A stretch of 64,000 nucleotides of DNA from positions 62,001-126,000 of the forward strand of contig JAEZSC010000186.1 in NCBI GenBank assembly GCA_023422005.1. Reading direction: 5' to 3'. Both the position numbers and the translations under genes were made by a program. A model generated the notes under the pieces. It saw only the letters and a list, made by a program, of their open reading frames with translations, searched no databases and was not told the DNA's origin. The DNA is from Bacillota bacterium (GTDB taxonomy: Bacteria; Bacillota; Clostridia; Christensenellales; UMGS416). This document shows positions 16,300 to 24,097 of this stretch, piece by piece. Position 1 is the stretch's first letter, and every line of letters begins with the position of its first letter.

Positions 16300-16938
16300 T
16301 CAGCCGCAACAAATCGCCGCAGCCGTTTTCTGCAAAAGTAGAGTTTCTTCCTCTGTGAGCTTCATGGAGATGGCGTCTGTTTCGATTGTGGAGGGTAGGC
16401 CAAGTGGATCAATATTGAAAATCGTCTGAGCCAAAACACATGCGTTCAGATATGCGCCTCTCGCGTTTTGGTGCTCACCGTCATCGGCATATAGATCCAC
16501 TGTGCCGCGAAGGCTGTGCCACGCGGGTCCGCATTTGGCTATCCGGCTTCCTGGACATAAAGCATGGAGCGCCGCAAAAGCATCGTCTATTTTCTTCTGA
16601 CCGTCAGGATTGTTTTTCTCCGACCAAGTGTTCATGAAGACGGCAGTCGCGTTGGCATCTGAGATCGCTTTGAACAGGTCCAACCCCTGTTCATAAAAAG
16701 CTTCGGTTCCATCAAAAGGATGTGACCTCTGCTGGATGACGACATAGTCATAGCCGCCGTAACGGATGTTCGGCAACGCGCAACCCGATGAAAGATGCCA
16801 GCTCCAATCACAGCCCGGATATGTAAGCATGGTGGCATGGGCGTCCCTACCCGCCTGTTTGCATACAGCGGTAAATAACCACGGTAGGTTTTCAACATAG
16901 GTGTGGCTGTTGCCGATAAACAGTACATGGGTACTCAT
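16300..16938 (-). CDS. SGNH-hydrolase-like protein (DUF4886-like)
   Basis: This 212-residue cytoplasmic protein shows the SGNH pattern. FIGNSHT near the N-terminus carries the nucleophile Ser, YVVIQQRSHPF supplies the oxyanion-hole strand, and DGEHQNARGAYLNA near residue 155 gives the Asp-x-x-His block. The GNSHT start and QQRS string are typical of the DUF4886-like group rather than of classical GDSL lipases. Substrate unknown. Codon use is less GC-rich than in its neighbours. The gene is a single unit on the minus strand. Confidence 0.7.
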   Translation of the reverse strand: MSTHVLFIGNSHTYVENLPWLFTAVCKQAGRDAHATMLTYPGCDWSWHLSSGCALPNIRYGGYDYVVIQQRSHPFDGTEAFYEQGLDLFKAISDANATAVFMNTWSEKNNPDGQKKIDDAFAALHALCPGSRIAKCGPAWHSLRGTVDLYADDGEHQNARGAYLNACVLAQTIFNIDPLGLPSTIETDAISMKLTEEETLLLQKTAAAICCG

Positions 16939-16982
16939 CTATTGACTCCCTTCAAAATCCAGCAACCCTTACGCAGGCGACT

Positions 16983-17099
16983 CTATTTGATCCACTGATA
17001 TATTACCCCCAGGCGGGCGTCCTCCCGGCTTTCCACCAGGCCCAGACGGACCATTCTGGAGGCGATGGAGCCGCTGCTTCTGCCCAGTCTCTTGGCATT
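16983..17099 (-). pseudogene. C-terminal fragment with a RSSGSIASRMVRLGL motif
   Basis: Between two in-frame stops (TAA at 17100-17102 and TAG at 16983-16985) the minus strand reads about 38 codons. They contain AKRLGRSSGSIASRMVRLGL followed by VESREDARLGVIYQWIK. The GRSxGSIxSRxxRLGL string is a short helix-turn-helix-like C-terminal module seen on various helicase and nuclease-like proteins. No start codon or upstream domain remains, so this looks like the tail of a decayed gene. Confidence 0.4.
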
Positions 17100-17102
17100 T
17101 TA

Positions 17103-17380
17103 GCAGTGATATTTGCATTTGCCAATGGGTTTGCAAAACAACCCTCCGTCAGGCTGTTGCCTGCCACCTTTCATGCTAAGGGAGACAGGGCGGATGATGT
17201 ATCCTGTTCGCCTATACGACCTGAGGGAGGTCATTTCTCCCCTTTTAAAGGAGAGGCTGGGGGAGAGGGGCTGCCTTCAGAAGAAATGTACATCTTGTGC
17301 ACAAAACCGAATGAATTGATTGTTTTAAAGGAAAGACATATAATGCTTATAATGCGCAGTTGGCTGGTGTGGATTAAGCC
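17103..17380. repeat. Repeat-bearing gene-free stretch
   Basis: No gene is supported. It holds a CCCTCCGTCAGGC piece (near 17143), whose inverse occurs near 4940, and a partial family A element at 17240-17278 (hairpin CTCCCCTTTTAAAGGAG). The last 60 bases become AT-rich toward the next gene. Confidence 0.45.
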
Positions 17381-17409
17381 TTTTATATTTATTTTGAAGG
17401 TGAAGACAT

Positions 17410-17682
17410 TTGGTTATTCTTTTAGTTGTCTTAGGGATTGTTTTTATCATAGCAGGTATGCTTTGGCTATTTGTCTTCAATATCAGGAAACGAGACATAA
17501 TTGAGAGGTATGCAAATAGCAGTCTGTTAGAATATAGAGACGAAGATATTATACCTGAAGAAGTTGCTAAAAAGTTCATTTTGGATGGTATCAGAACTAT
17601 ATTTAGCAAGATTTTATTACCATCCATTGTTATTTTGTGTGGAATGTTAGCAATTGTAATTGCGTCATACTTTGGGAAATGA
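17410..17682 (+). CDS. Small two-helix membrane protein, unknown
   Basis: This is a 90-residue protein that I do not recognise. It starts at TTG with AGGTGAAGACA just upstream. Residues 2-24 form one transmembrane helix (VILLVVLGIVFIIAG core), then comes a charged middle (RKRDIIERYANSSLLEYRDE), then a second helix near 68-87. The gene is strikingly AT-rich compared with everything around it, which suggests recent transfer. A hairpin lies downstream at 17764. Confidence 0.55.
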   Translation: MVILLVVLGIVFIIAGMLWLFVFNIRKRDIIERYANSSLLEYRDEDIIPEEVAKKFILDGIRTIFSKILLPSIVILCGMLAIVIASYFGK

Positions 17683-17763
17683 GTATTACTAAGCATAACG
17701 CGAGGCTGACATTTTCCAACTTCTGCGTGAGATTATGAGCATCAGCTGACAGAAATCTAAAAG

Positions 17764-17799
17764 GCAAGCCCGCTGATTGCTCAGCAGGCTTGCTTCGTT
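17764..17799 (+). terminator. Hairpin between convergent genes
   Basis: GCAAGCC (17764-17770) pairs with GGCTTGC (17787-17793), with an inner GCTGA/TCAGC stem, followed by TTCGTT. It could serve as a weak terminator for both flanking transcripts. Confidence 0.45.
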
Positions 17800-17820
17800 A
17801 TAAGTTCTCTGTCACCCGTG

Positions 17821-19593
17821 TTATGCCGGCGGCGCCGACCTTACCTCGTGCTGCGGCGCAGCTTCCTGCGCTCCGCCCCTCTCTACTCTGTAGAAGCTGA
17901 ACTGACCGGGGAAGACCAGCAGCTCGAACACCGCGGTCTCTCCGCGGGTGTACAGCGGCTGTATCGCCGGTCGGGTGCTGCCCAGCGGATGCAGCGCTGC
18001 GGCATTGCGTGCCAGCATGTGCACGCGGTGGGGCTGTGCGCCGTCGGCCACGAAGGGGTAGAGGGCGAACACATCGTTGTCGTAGGCGAAAAGGCCGATC
18101 TGCGCCGGGGCGTCCAGCACCAGGTCGCCGTAGAAGGCCTGGCGGATGCGCGTGAGCACCGGCTGGGGCAGGCGCTTGAGCTCGGCGAAGTTGTCTGGCA
18201 CGACCAGCGTGGTCATGGAGCCTTGGCCGTAGGTGTCTCGCATCAGCAGGCCGAAGTTCTCGTCGCCGGCGATGGCCTTGACTTGGCACCACGTCGTGTT
18301 GTTGCGGTATTCCAGCACCGGCAGCGTCACGGGTTGGATGCCGTGCTCAATCGTCATCATCCACCCGCCCACAGGCTCGACCATATAATCTACAGCTGTC
18401 ACGCGGCGGCCGCGGTCCCGCATGCTGGTCATGCGCGCAAGGCCTTTGTCCAGCGTGGCCCGCACAAAGCCGGAACTGACGACGGCCCGGCCGCCGGCTG
18501 TCACATAAGCCTCCAGCTTTTCCACGATGTCCGCGTCACAGGCGGCGCTGGCCGTCAGGAACACTGCCGGCGCGCTCGCGGGGAAGGCGGGCACAGGCTC
18601 AAAGGGGATACCCAGCATGCCCAGGTAGTCCTCCAGATGGTCCTCGCCCTGGGAATTGGCCGGGTGATAGACCGGAATGCCCACCGGCTGGCCGGCGTGG
18701 TCCATCAGTTCATCCAGCTTGTGCAGCTGGAAGCCCAGCGGCGGCACGAACACCGTGTCATACAGGCTGTGCCAGCAGAACAGCATAACCTCCCGGGGGC
18801 GGCTGAATACGGTCAGATAGGCCTGCTCCAGATAGGTGTCCAGCGGGTAGCACCCGTAGGGGTCCAGCCAGCCGCCGCCGTTGCGGCCGGGGGCCAGGTT
18901 CTCCATCCAGCGCATCAAAGAGAAGGATAGATAGCGCGGCAGGTGCTGGTGGGTGTGCACCGGGTGGCGGGTCTCGGTGCCGGTGTAGATCATGTCGAAC
19001 TGGTCTTTCTGCACGCCGGGGTTGTAGCCGGCCTCCTGGAAGCTCTCGACCCAGTTGGGGTATTTGATCGTGACGCGGCAGTTGGGGTTCACGGCCTTGG
19101 CGGGCTTGAGCACCAGATTTTCGCTGACTTCGGCCATCAGGTCCAGGCGGAACCGCTCCCAACTGCGCTCGCCGCGCTGGGCGCGGCAGCTGTCGCATGT
19201 GCAGTTTGTGAAATAGAAATCATCGATGATGAACTCGTCGAACGCCGCCGCCGTGTGCTCCACGATTTCTTTCATCCGTGCGCGCATGGCCGGGTCGGTG
19301 TAGCAGAAGGTGTTGAAGATGCGCTGCTTGGGCTGGGCAGGGTTCTGGTCGGCGATGGTCGTCGTGATGCCGCCGGCGGTCTCGATGCCGTGGCGGGCGA
19401 AAACGGCGCGCACCATGGCCAGCTGCTCGCGGCTCACCAGCACGTTGTCGCGGTAGCTCTCCACGTACACCTTGTCCGGCTGCACATGGCGCTGGAAGAA
19501 GGCGATCTGCTGCTCCAGCGAGGCTTCTGTGGCCTTGGCCAGCGAGTCTGCCACGCAATAGATGACCAGCTTGAAATTGCGGTAATTGCCCAT
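17821..19593 (-). CDS. Putative glycoside-hydrolase-like TIM-barrel protein
   Basis: This 590-residue cytoplasmic protein has the look of a glycosidase with an N-terminal barrel. VIYCVADSLA opens it, and DEFIIDDFYFTNCTCDSC marks a barrel strand with acidic residues and a C-x-C-x2-C cluster. VTIKYPNWVESFQEAGYNPG and QFDMIYTGTETRHP follow. From about 330 a Rossmann/GATase-like domain follows (VFLTASAACDADIVEKLEAYVTAGGRAVVSSGF), as in beta-galactosidase trimerisation-type domains, and the C-terminus is beta-rich. There is no signal peptide. A GGAGGGATTCGCC site precedes the ATG. Substrate unknown; the closest match is to hypothetical glycosyl hydrolase families. Confidence 0.55.
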   Translation of the reverse strand: MGNYRNFKLVIYCVADSLAKATEASLEQQIAFFQRHVQPDKVYVESYRDNVLVSREQLAMVRAVFARHGIETAGGITTTIADQNPAQPKQRIFNTFCYTDPAMRARMKEIVEHTAAAFDEFIIDDFYFTNCTCDSCRAQRGERSWERFRLDLMAEVSENLVLKPAKAVNPNCRVTIKYPNWVESFQEAGYNPGVQKDQFDMIYTGTETRHPVHTHQHLPRYLSFSLMRWMENLAPGRNGGGWLDPYGCYPLDTYLEQAYLTVFSRPREVMLFCWHSLYDTVFVPPLGFQLHKLDELMDHAGQPVGIPVYHPANSQGEDHLEDYLGMLGIPFEPVPAFPASAPAVFLTASAACDADIVEKLEAYVTAGGRAVVSSGFVRATLDKGLARMTSMRDRGRRVTAVDYMVEPVGGWMMTIEHGIQPVTLPVLEYRNNTTWCQVKAIAGDENFGLLMRDTYGQGSMTTLVVPDNFAELKRLPQPVLTRIRQAFYGDLVLDAPAQIGLFAYDNDVFALYPFVADGAQPHRVHMLARNAAALHPLGSTRPAIQPLYTRGETAVFELLVFPGQFSFYRVERGGAQEAAPQHEVRSAPPA

Positions 19594-19728
19594 GGCGAAT
19601 CCCTCCTGTGCGAGTCTGGGAATAGTATACCGTACATGGAAACGTTATTACATGATGATCTGGTATTATCTAGACAATCGGCTTGCCCAAGAACTCCTTA
19701 TGTGAAGAATAGCAGGAAGCCGACCGAC

Positions 19729-19799
19729 GGTTTATCCCTGTCAGGAAATGCGCTTGCGCATTTCCGGTCGCCCGCAGGCGAGACGCGGGAGGAAATAGA
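19729..19799 (+). repeat. Interspersed repeat family F, copy 1
   Basis: An element with a central hairpin AAATGCGCTTGCGCATTT and a conserved right part GGTCGCCCGCAGGCGAGACG. The reverse-strand copy is at 40006-40083, where the hairpin arms differ (GAATCTGC...GCAGATTC) but still pair, so the stem is conserved as a structure. Confidence 0.55.
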
Positions 19800-19865
19800 A
19801 AACGAGCAATGGATGGATACAAAAACCGCCCACAGGCGAAAAACGTTTGAATCGCCAAGGTGCTA

Positions 19866-19922
19866 CAGCGCCCAGGATGCAGGGGCGAGCAGGGGCCGAA
19901 GGCCCCGACCAGCCGCAGGCGA
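19866..19922 (+). repeat. Interspersed repeat family C, copy 1
   Basis: A 57-base core identical to the reverse complement of 23692-23748. It includes the hairpin GGGGCCGAAGGCCCC and lies directly against the end of the DUF5680 gene. Confidence 0.7.
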
Positions 19923-19928
19923 AGGGCG

Positions 19929-20375
19929 TTAGCCCTCCAGGGCGCCGCCGTGGAAGGCACACTCGTACACCGCCACACCGTCGCGCTCGATGATCTCGTA
20001 GCCATAGAACCAATCGATATCACCTTTGGTGCTGCAGCGGTAATGCAATGTGCCTTGCGCAAATTCGGCGGGACCCCGCCACGGCGCTTCCGGCGTGCCC
20101 AGCAGCAGCGCGGCCTTCAGGAAGTCGCCGTCAAAACCATCCGCCAGCACACGGCCCAGGTAGTTCATGGCCCACACCGGCCGGCCTGCGACATAAAGGG
20201 CTTCCTCGCCGGCAAAGCGCGCGCCGCCCAGATAGGTATCCAGGTAACTCAGATCTCCTTCGGAATAGGCCAAGTCGTGGGATTGGGGGCGGGAGGGCTG
20301 GGTTTGCGGCCCCTTGCCGGCGTAGGTGGCTCGCTTGGCGCGCAGCAAAAAGTCGATGTGGTCACGGGTCAGCAT
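19929..20375 (-). CDS. DUF5680 domain protein
   Basis: This protein of 148 residues matches the DUF5680 pattern: an N-terminal helix MLTRDHIDFLLRAKRATYAG, then DLAYSEGDLSYLDTYLGG, VWAMNYLGR and a final beta hairpin ending VYECAFHGG. Function is unknown for the family; members resemble XRE-regulator-associated or toxin-immunity-type domains. The frame opens at 20486, but the ATG at 20375 has AAAGGGGA eight bases upstream and matches the domain start. The promoter of the next, divergent gene lies just upstream. Confidence 0.75.
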   Translation of the reverse strand: MLTRDHIDFLLRAKRATYAGKGPQTQPSRPQSHDLAYSEGDLSYLDTYLGGARFAGEEALYVAGRPVWAMNYLGRVLADGFDGDFLKAALLLGTPEAPWRGPAEFAQGTLHYRCSTKGDIDWFYGYEIIERDGVAVYECAFHGGALEG

Positions 20376-20402
20376 GGCGAAATCCCCTTTCTCAGGCGTT
20401 GC

Positions 20403-20431
20403 TTGTTCTTTGGTCTGTCCGTCATTATAAT
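20403..20431 (+). promoter_or_regulatory. Promoter of the GT-C-like membrane protein gene
   Basis: TTGTTC (20403-20408), 17 bases, then TATAAT (20426-20431). Transcription would start about 25 bases before the ATG at 20464. Confidence 0.6.
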
Positions 20432-20463
20432 GATTGCGTTCCATCAACAATCCGGGAGGCGTT

Positions 20464-21915
20464 ATGCTGAGCATCCGTTCCCGCACGCTGACGGCGCTGA
20501 CGCTGGGCTATCTGGCCCTGCCGGTGGCGCTGTTCCTGTGCGGCTGGCTCAAGATATGGCTGGGCATACCTGTGGCGGCGCTGCTGGCGCTGGCCGTGGT
20601 TTGGCATGTGCGCGGCGAGGACGCCGGCGACGCCGTGGAGCTGGGCCGTTGGCCGGCGGCGTTGGCGATGCTGGCGGCGCTGGCGCTGTGGGTGTTCCTG
20701 AGCGGCCAGGGTGGCTACTTCTACCAGAGCTACGACCACCACTGGCGCAATGCGATTTTCCATGATCTGATCGACCAGCCGTGGCCGGTGCGCTATGAGC
20801 AGACCGGCGCGGCGCTGGTCTATTATCTGGTCTACTGGCTGCCGGCGGCGGCGGTGGGCAAGGCCTTTGGCTGGGCGGCGGCCAACGCGGCGCTATACCT
20901 GTGGAGCCTGCTGGGCGTGGGCCTGTGCGCGCTGCTGCTGCTGCGGGAGCTGCAAGCCCGCACCTTGGGCGAGCGTCTGCTCATCGTGGCGGCGCTGGCG
21001 CTGTTCAGCGGCCTGGATGTGCTGGGCATGGCCATGCAGCAGATGTCCACTGGCCGGGCCAACTGGCAGCACCTGGAGTGGTGGGCGGGGTATTACCAGT
21101 TCTCCAGCAATTCCACGCAGCTGTTCTGGGTGTACAACCAGACCGTGGCGCCGTGGCTGGCTACGGTGCTGCTGCTGCGGCAGCGCCGGGCTGGCGGCAT
21201 GGCGCTGCTGTGCGCGCTGACTCTGCCCTATGCGCCGATGCCCTTCGTGGGCCTGCTGCCGCTGGCGTTGGCCCAGGTTGTGCGGGCGCTGCGGGGCAGG
21301 GCGCGGGACTTTTGGCCCTGGCTGCGGGGCGCGCTGGAGCCGCAGACCGCTGCGGCGCTGGCCATCGGCATCGTGTTCGCGCTGTACTTCTCCAGCAACG
21401 CCGCCGCCGGGTCCGGGCGCAGCCCGTGGTTCTGGGCAAGCGCGCAGCCGCTGTGGGCGGCGGTCTCGATGTACGGGTTCTTCCTTCTGCTGGAGGTCGG
21501 CGTGCCGCTGCTGGTGTTGTGGCACTGCGACCACCGGCAGCCCATGCTGCGGGCTGTGGCGGCAACGCTGGCTTTGTGCCCGCTGTTTGCCGTGGGCCAG
21601 GCATCGGATTTTTGCATGCGCGCCAGCATACCGGCGCTGATGGTGCTGATGGTGCTGTGCCTGCGGGCGCTGCTGGACGCCCGGCGTGTTCGCAGGTTCC
21701 GGCCGGCCATCGTGGCGCTGGCGCTGTGCCTGCTGTTGGGCGCAGCCACGCCGCTCACGGAAATCAAGCGCGGCGCGCTGGCCGTGGCGCAGGCGGGGCG
21801 GTTGGGCCTGGTGGCCGACGACATCGGCACCCTGAGGGATAAGGTCGACGATTTCGACAACTTCCTTGCCTTCAACGCCCGGGAGCGTCCATTTTTTCGC
21901 TACCTTGCACGGTGA
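20464..21915 (+). CDS. Polytopic membrane protein, GT-C glycosyltransferase-like
   Basis: This 483-residue protein has about ten to twelve hydrophobic helices. After the second helix comes an extracytoplasmic loop GGYFYQSYDHHWRNAIFHDL. An acidic/aromatic first loop of this kind is what GT-C transferases use, so a lipid-linked sugar transferase is plausible but not shown. Start chosen at the ATG with GGGAGG four bases upstream; a TTG at 20434 is possible. The 3-prime end overlaps the convergent AlkX-like gene by 44 bases. Confidence 0.6.
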   Translation: MLSIRSRTLTALTLGYLALPVALFLCGWLKIWLGIPVAALLALAVVWHVRGEDAGDAVELGRWPAALAMLAALALWVFLSGQGGYFYQSYDHHWRNAIFHDLIDQPWPVRYEQTGAALVYYLVYWLPAAAVGKAFGWAAANAALYLWSLLGVGLCALLLLRELQARTLGERLLIVAALALFSGLDVLGMAMQQMSTGRANWQHLEWWAGYYQFSSNSTQLFWVYNQTVAPWLATVLLLRQRRAGGMALLCALTLPYAPMPFVGLLPLALAQVVRALRGRARDFWPWLRGALEPQTAAALAIGIVFALYFSSNAAAGSGRSPWFWASAQPLWAAVSMYGFFLLLEVGVPLLVLWHCDHRQPMLRAVAATLALCPLFAVGQASDFCMRASIPALMVLMVLCLRALLDARRVRRFRPAIVALALCLLLGAATPLTEIKRGALAVAQAGRLGLVADDIGTLRDKVDDFDNFLAFNARERPFFRYLAR

Positions 21916-23071
21916 GGGCGCCCAGATAGACGCTGAAGTCCTTCAGTGCCCGGCGGCAGGCGGCCAGTGTGGCCCGGTCGGGCTGCACGTCTGGCTCCCA
22001 CCACCAGTTCAATATGCTTAGCTCTTTGGTTTTCCTGTTGAAGCGCGGCTCCATGCGCGCCACGAAGCGCTCTCCGCATAGCACCGGCAGCACATAGTAG
22101 CCATATTGACGCTGCTGCGCAGGCTTGTAGACCTCCCACGTGTAGTCGAAACCGAACAGCTCCCGGATCAGCTTGCGGTCCCACAGCAGGTTGTCCAGCG
22201 GCGCCAGAAAGGCAGCTTCGGCCCTGACGGCCTCGGGCTGTTCCAGCGCTGCCCGCAGCGTCGGCTGGTCCTGGGCGCGCACATAGCACGGCGCGGGGAT
22301 GCCCTCCACGTCCACAGACAGCAGGCGGCCCTCGCCGGTCAGCCGTTCGAAGGCCGCCGAACGCGCGCCGGCTTTCAGGCCCCCGTGGATGCCCAGCCAC
22401 GCGTCGGAGGCCCGGTTGGCCAGCAGGCCCACGGAGCCCACCCGCCGGTGCACGTGCCAGGCGTAGTAGTCGTCCTCGCTTGTGTTCGGGTCCGGCGCGG
22501 CCAGCAGGTCCGCGGGCAGGTGCCGGCAGGCCAGGTCGTAGAACTTGCGCGTGCCGGCCTTATGGTGCACGACCAGCTCGCCCCAAAAATACAGGCTCTC
22601 CAGGCACGCGCGGGAGGCGTTGGTCGACCCCCACGGCCAGTTCACCTTTTCTCCGGGTTCCAGGTCGCCGGAGCACAGCGGGCCCCGGGTCGCCACCTCG
22701 GCGCGCACGTCGTCCAGCATGGGCACGTGGGCGCGGCCCTCGTGGCCGTACCACTGCCGGGCGTCCTCCCGGTACCGCGCGAAACATGGCCAGTCTTCGA
22801 CCGGGTAAATTGCGAGATTCTTGTCAAAGGCGTCCACCAGCGCGCGGTCCCGGTAGAGAAGCTCATCCAGCAGCGCCGCCCGGTAGCCCTTCATGCGGCT
22901 CTGCAGCACCAGGTGGGGGTTGGGGCCCACCATGTCCAGCGGGTCGAACTGTATGCAGCCGACCTTGCGCACGAAATCCAGCGCTCCCGCCTTGCCCCGC
23001 AGCGCGCGGGGCGGCAGCAGGTTCTGGTGCCGCAGCAGGAAGCGTCGGGCTTGCACCTTTGTGAGAACCAT
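21872..23071 (-). CDS. AlkX/YcaQ-family winged-helix DNA glycosylase
   Basis: This 399-residue protein is of the HTH_42 (YcaQ/AlkZ) superfamily, which unhooks interstrand crosslinks and removes alkylated bases. The catalytic string IQFDPLDMV gives Q41-F42-D43. A QxD motif marks the AlkX/YcaQ branch, whereas AlkZ has QxQ. Winged-helix repeats follow, and the C-terminal block FLAPLDNLLWDRKLIRELFGF and EVYKPAQQRQYGYYVLPVL is diagnostic. The ATG at 23071 has GAGGAA seven bases upstream; upstream codons to 23206 overlap its own promoter and are excluded. It is divergent from the VOC gene, with -35 boxes that overlap. Confidence 0.85.
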   Translation of the reverse strand: MVLTKVQARRFLLRHQNLLPPRALRGKAGALDFVRKVGCIQFDPLDMVGPNPHLVLQSRMKGYRAALLDELLYRDRALVDAFDKNLAIYPVEDWPCFARYREDARQWYGHEGRAHVPMLDDVRAEVATRGPLCSGDLEPGEKVNWPWGSTNASRACLESLYFWGELVVHHKAGTRKFYDLACRHLPADLLAAPDPNTSEDDYYAWHVHRRVGSVGLLANRASDAWLGIHGGLKAGARSAAFERLTGEGRLLSVDVEGIPAPCYVRAQDQPTLRAALEQPEAVRAEAAFLAPLDNLLWDRKLIRELFGFDYTWEVYKPAQQRQYGYYVLPVLCGERFVARMEPRFNRKTKELSILNWWWEPDVQPDRATLAACRRALKDFSVYLGALTVQGSEKMDAPGR

Positions 23072-23101
23072 GTTCGCATTCCTCGTACAATTGATTGCCC
23101 C

Positions 23102-23130
23102 ATTATAGTGTATATACGACCCTTTGTCAA
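23102..23130 (-). promoter_or_regulatory. Consensus promoter of the AlkX-like gene
   Basis: On the minus strand TTGACA (23125-23130), 17 bases, TATAAT (23102-23107): a perfect sigma-A-type promoter. Its -35 box overlaps that of the opposite promoter. Confidence 0.8.
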
Positions 23131-23152
23131 AGCGGTTACATGGCGGTATAAT
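23124..23152 (+). promoter_or_regulatory. Promoter of the VOC-family gene
   Basis: TTGTCA (23124-23129), 17 bases, TATAAT (23147-23152). The two divergent promoters share five of six -35 bases. Confidence 0.75.
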
Positions 23153-23223
23153 GAACCCGGCGCGGCGCCGGCCGCTGCTGCACAACCTCAACAGTTGCTC
23201 ACGCACAAAAAGGAGGAACCGCC

Positions 23224-23631
23224 ATGCTGACCCATCTGGCCCACATCGCTTTGGGCGTCTCCGACATGGAAAAATCCCTGGATTTCTACTGTGGCCTGCT
23301 GGGCCTGACCAAGGCCTTCGAGCTGCATGACGACAACGACCAGCCGTGGATCATCTACCTGAAGATCAGCGACGGCCAGTTCATCGAGCTGTTCTACAAC
23401 GCCAAAGGCCCCGTGGAGCCCTATTGGGGCAAGGCCGGCTACCAGCACTTCTGCTTCGGTGTGGACGACATCTGGGCCTTCACCGAGCGCCTGCACAGCC
23501 GCGGCCTCTATCTGGACAAGAACCCGACCATGGGCAAGGATACCAACTATCAGATCTGGGTGAAAGATCCCGATGGCGTGGACATCGAAATAATGCAGCT
23601 GGAGCCTACGTCTCCTCAGGCAAAAGCATAA
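23224..23631 (+). CDS. VOC-family glyoxalase-I-like protein
   Basis: This 135-residue protein has the paired beta-alpha-beta-beta-beta VOC fold. The four expected metal ligands of glyoxalase I are in place: His7 (LAHIAL), Glu55 (FIELF), His75 (YQHFCFGV) and Glu122 (VDIEIMQLE). It therefore probably binds a divalent metal. Lactoylglutathione lyase activity is only one option, since many clostridia lack glutathione. An AGGAGG site precedes the ATG. It is divergent from the AlkX-like glycosylase, so both may respond to electrophile damage; this link is inferred. Confidence 0.85.
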   Translation: MLTHLAHIALGVSDMEKSLDFYCGLLGLTKAFELHDDNDQPWIIYLKISDGQFIELFYNAKGPVEPYWGKAGYQHFCFGVDDIWAFTERLHSRGLYLDKNPTMGKDTNYQIWVKDPDGVDIEIMQLEPTSPQAKA

Positions 23632-23691
23632 AACACTGCAAACGGGATGCTGCGGCATCCCGTTCATCGTGTCGACAAAGACGCCACGCTG

Positions 23692-23748
23692 TCGCCTGCG
23701 GCTGGTCGGGGCCTTCGGCCCCTGCTCGCCCCTGCATCCTGGGCGCTG
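23692..23748 (-). repeat. Interspersed repeat family C, copy 2
   Basis: Reverse-complement copy of 19866-19922, identical over 57 bases by eye. Confidence 0.7.
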
Positions 23749-23905
23749 TTGCGCTTTGGCCCCTCGTGTTTTCAAGCAATGGAATGAATGTTTGCTTTCA
23801 AAAATTGATCTGGAAGCTTGTGGTAGATTTTGGGGAGATGCCGTACAAAACCAGCGAGGCTCTTTCTCTGTTTTGTACAAAATTTGCAAGTAAATGCCTT
23901 TTCGC

Positions 23906-23934
23906 TTGCATAATTGGTGCTGATATGGTATAAA
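23906..23934 (+). promoter_or_regulatory. Strong promoter of a stand-alone RNA
   Basis: TTGCAT (23906-23911), 17 bases, TATAAA (23929-23934) with an extended TGG just upstream of the -10. The surrounding DNA is AT-rich. No protein gene follows on this strand for over 1.3 kb. Confidence 0.7.
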
Positions 23935-23940
23935 ATAAAC

Positions 23941-24097
23941 ACAGCGAGGCGGGCACCTCCGCTCCGAAAGTGGGTAACGATGACGTTCTTCTCCCCGCCA
24001 AGGGAGTCGAGCGTCTTTTGTTTCCCGAGTGCATAGCTACCCCTTTTCTCCTGTATAGGCCCCGGCGGTTTATTCCTTTCCGCCGGGGCCAAACTTT
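23941..24097 (+). ncRNA. Candidate structured small RNA, about 157 nt
   Basis: A transcript from the promoter at 23906 would run to the terminator at 24058-24097. It has no credible open frame and folds well by eye. GGCGGG (23948-23953) pairs with CCCGCC (23994-23999) and encloses two hairpins, CCGCT/AGTGG (23959-23963, 23969-23973) and AACG/CGTT (23976-23979, 23984-23987), making a three-way junction. ACAG-C-GAG (23941-23948) can also pair with CTCCTGT (24048-24054), closing the whole molecule. It does not match tRNA, 5S, SRP, T-box, TPP, SAM, FMN or glycine consensus strings that I know. A divergent 6S RNA is possible. Confidence 0.5.
24058..24097 (+). terminator. Terminator of the candidate small RNA
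   Basis: GGCCCCGGCGG (24058-24068) pairs perfectly with CCGCCGGGGCC (24080-24090), then AAACTTTATTT. The T-run is interrupted but the 11-bp GC stem is strong. Confidence 0.65.

Noticed and set aside
23941..24097. Assignment of the small RNA to 6S, SRP or a known riboswitch
   Set aside because: None of the diagnostic strings I know for SRP, T-box, TPP, SAM, glycine or FMN RNAs occurs; 6S cannot be excluded but is not supported by a clear bubble.
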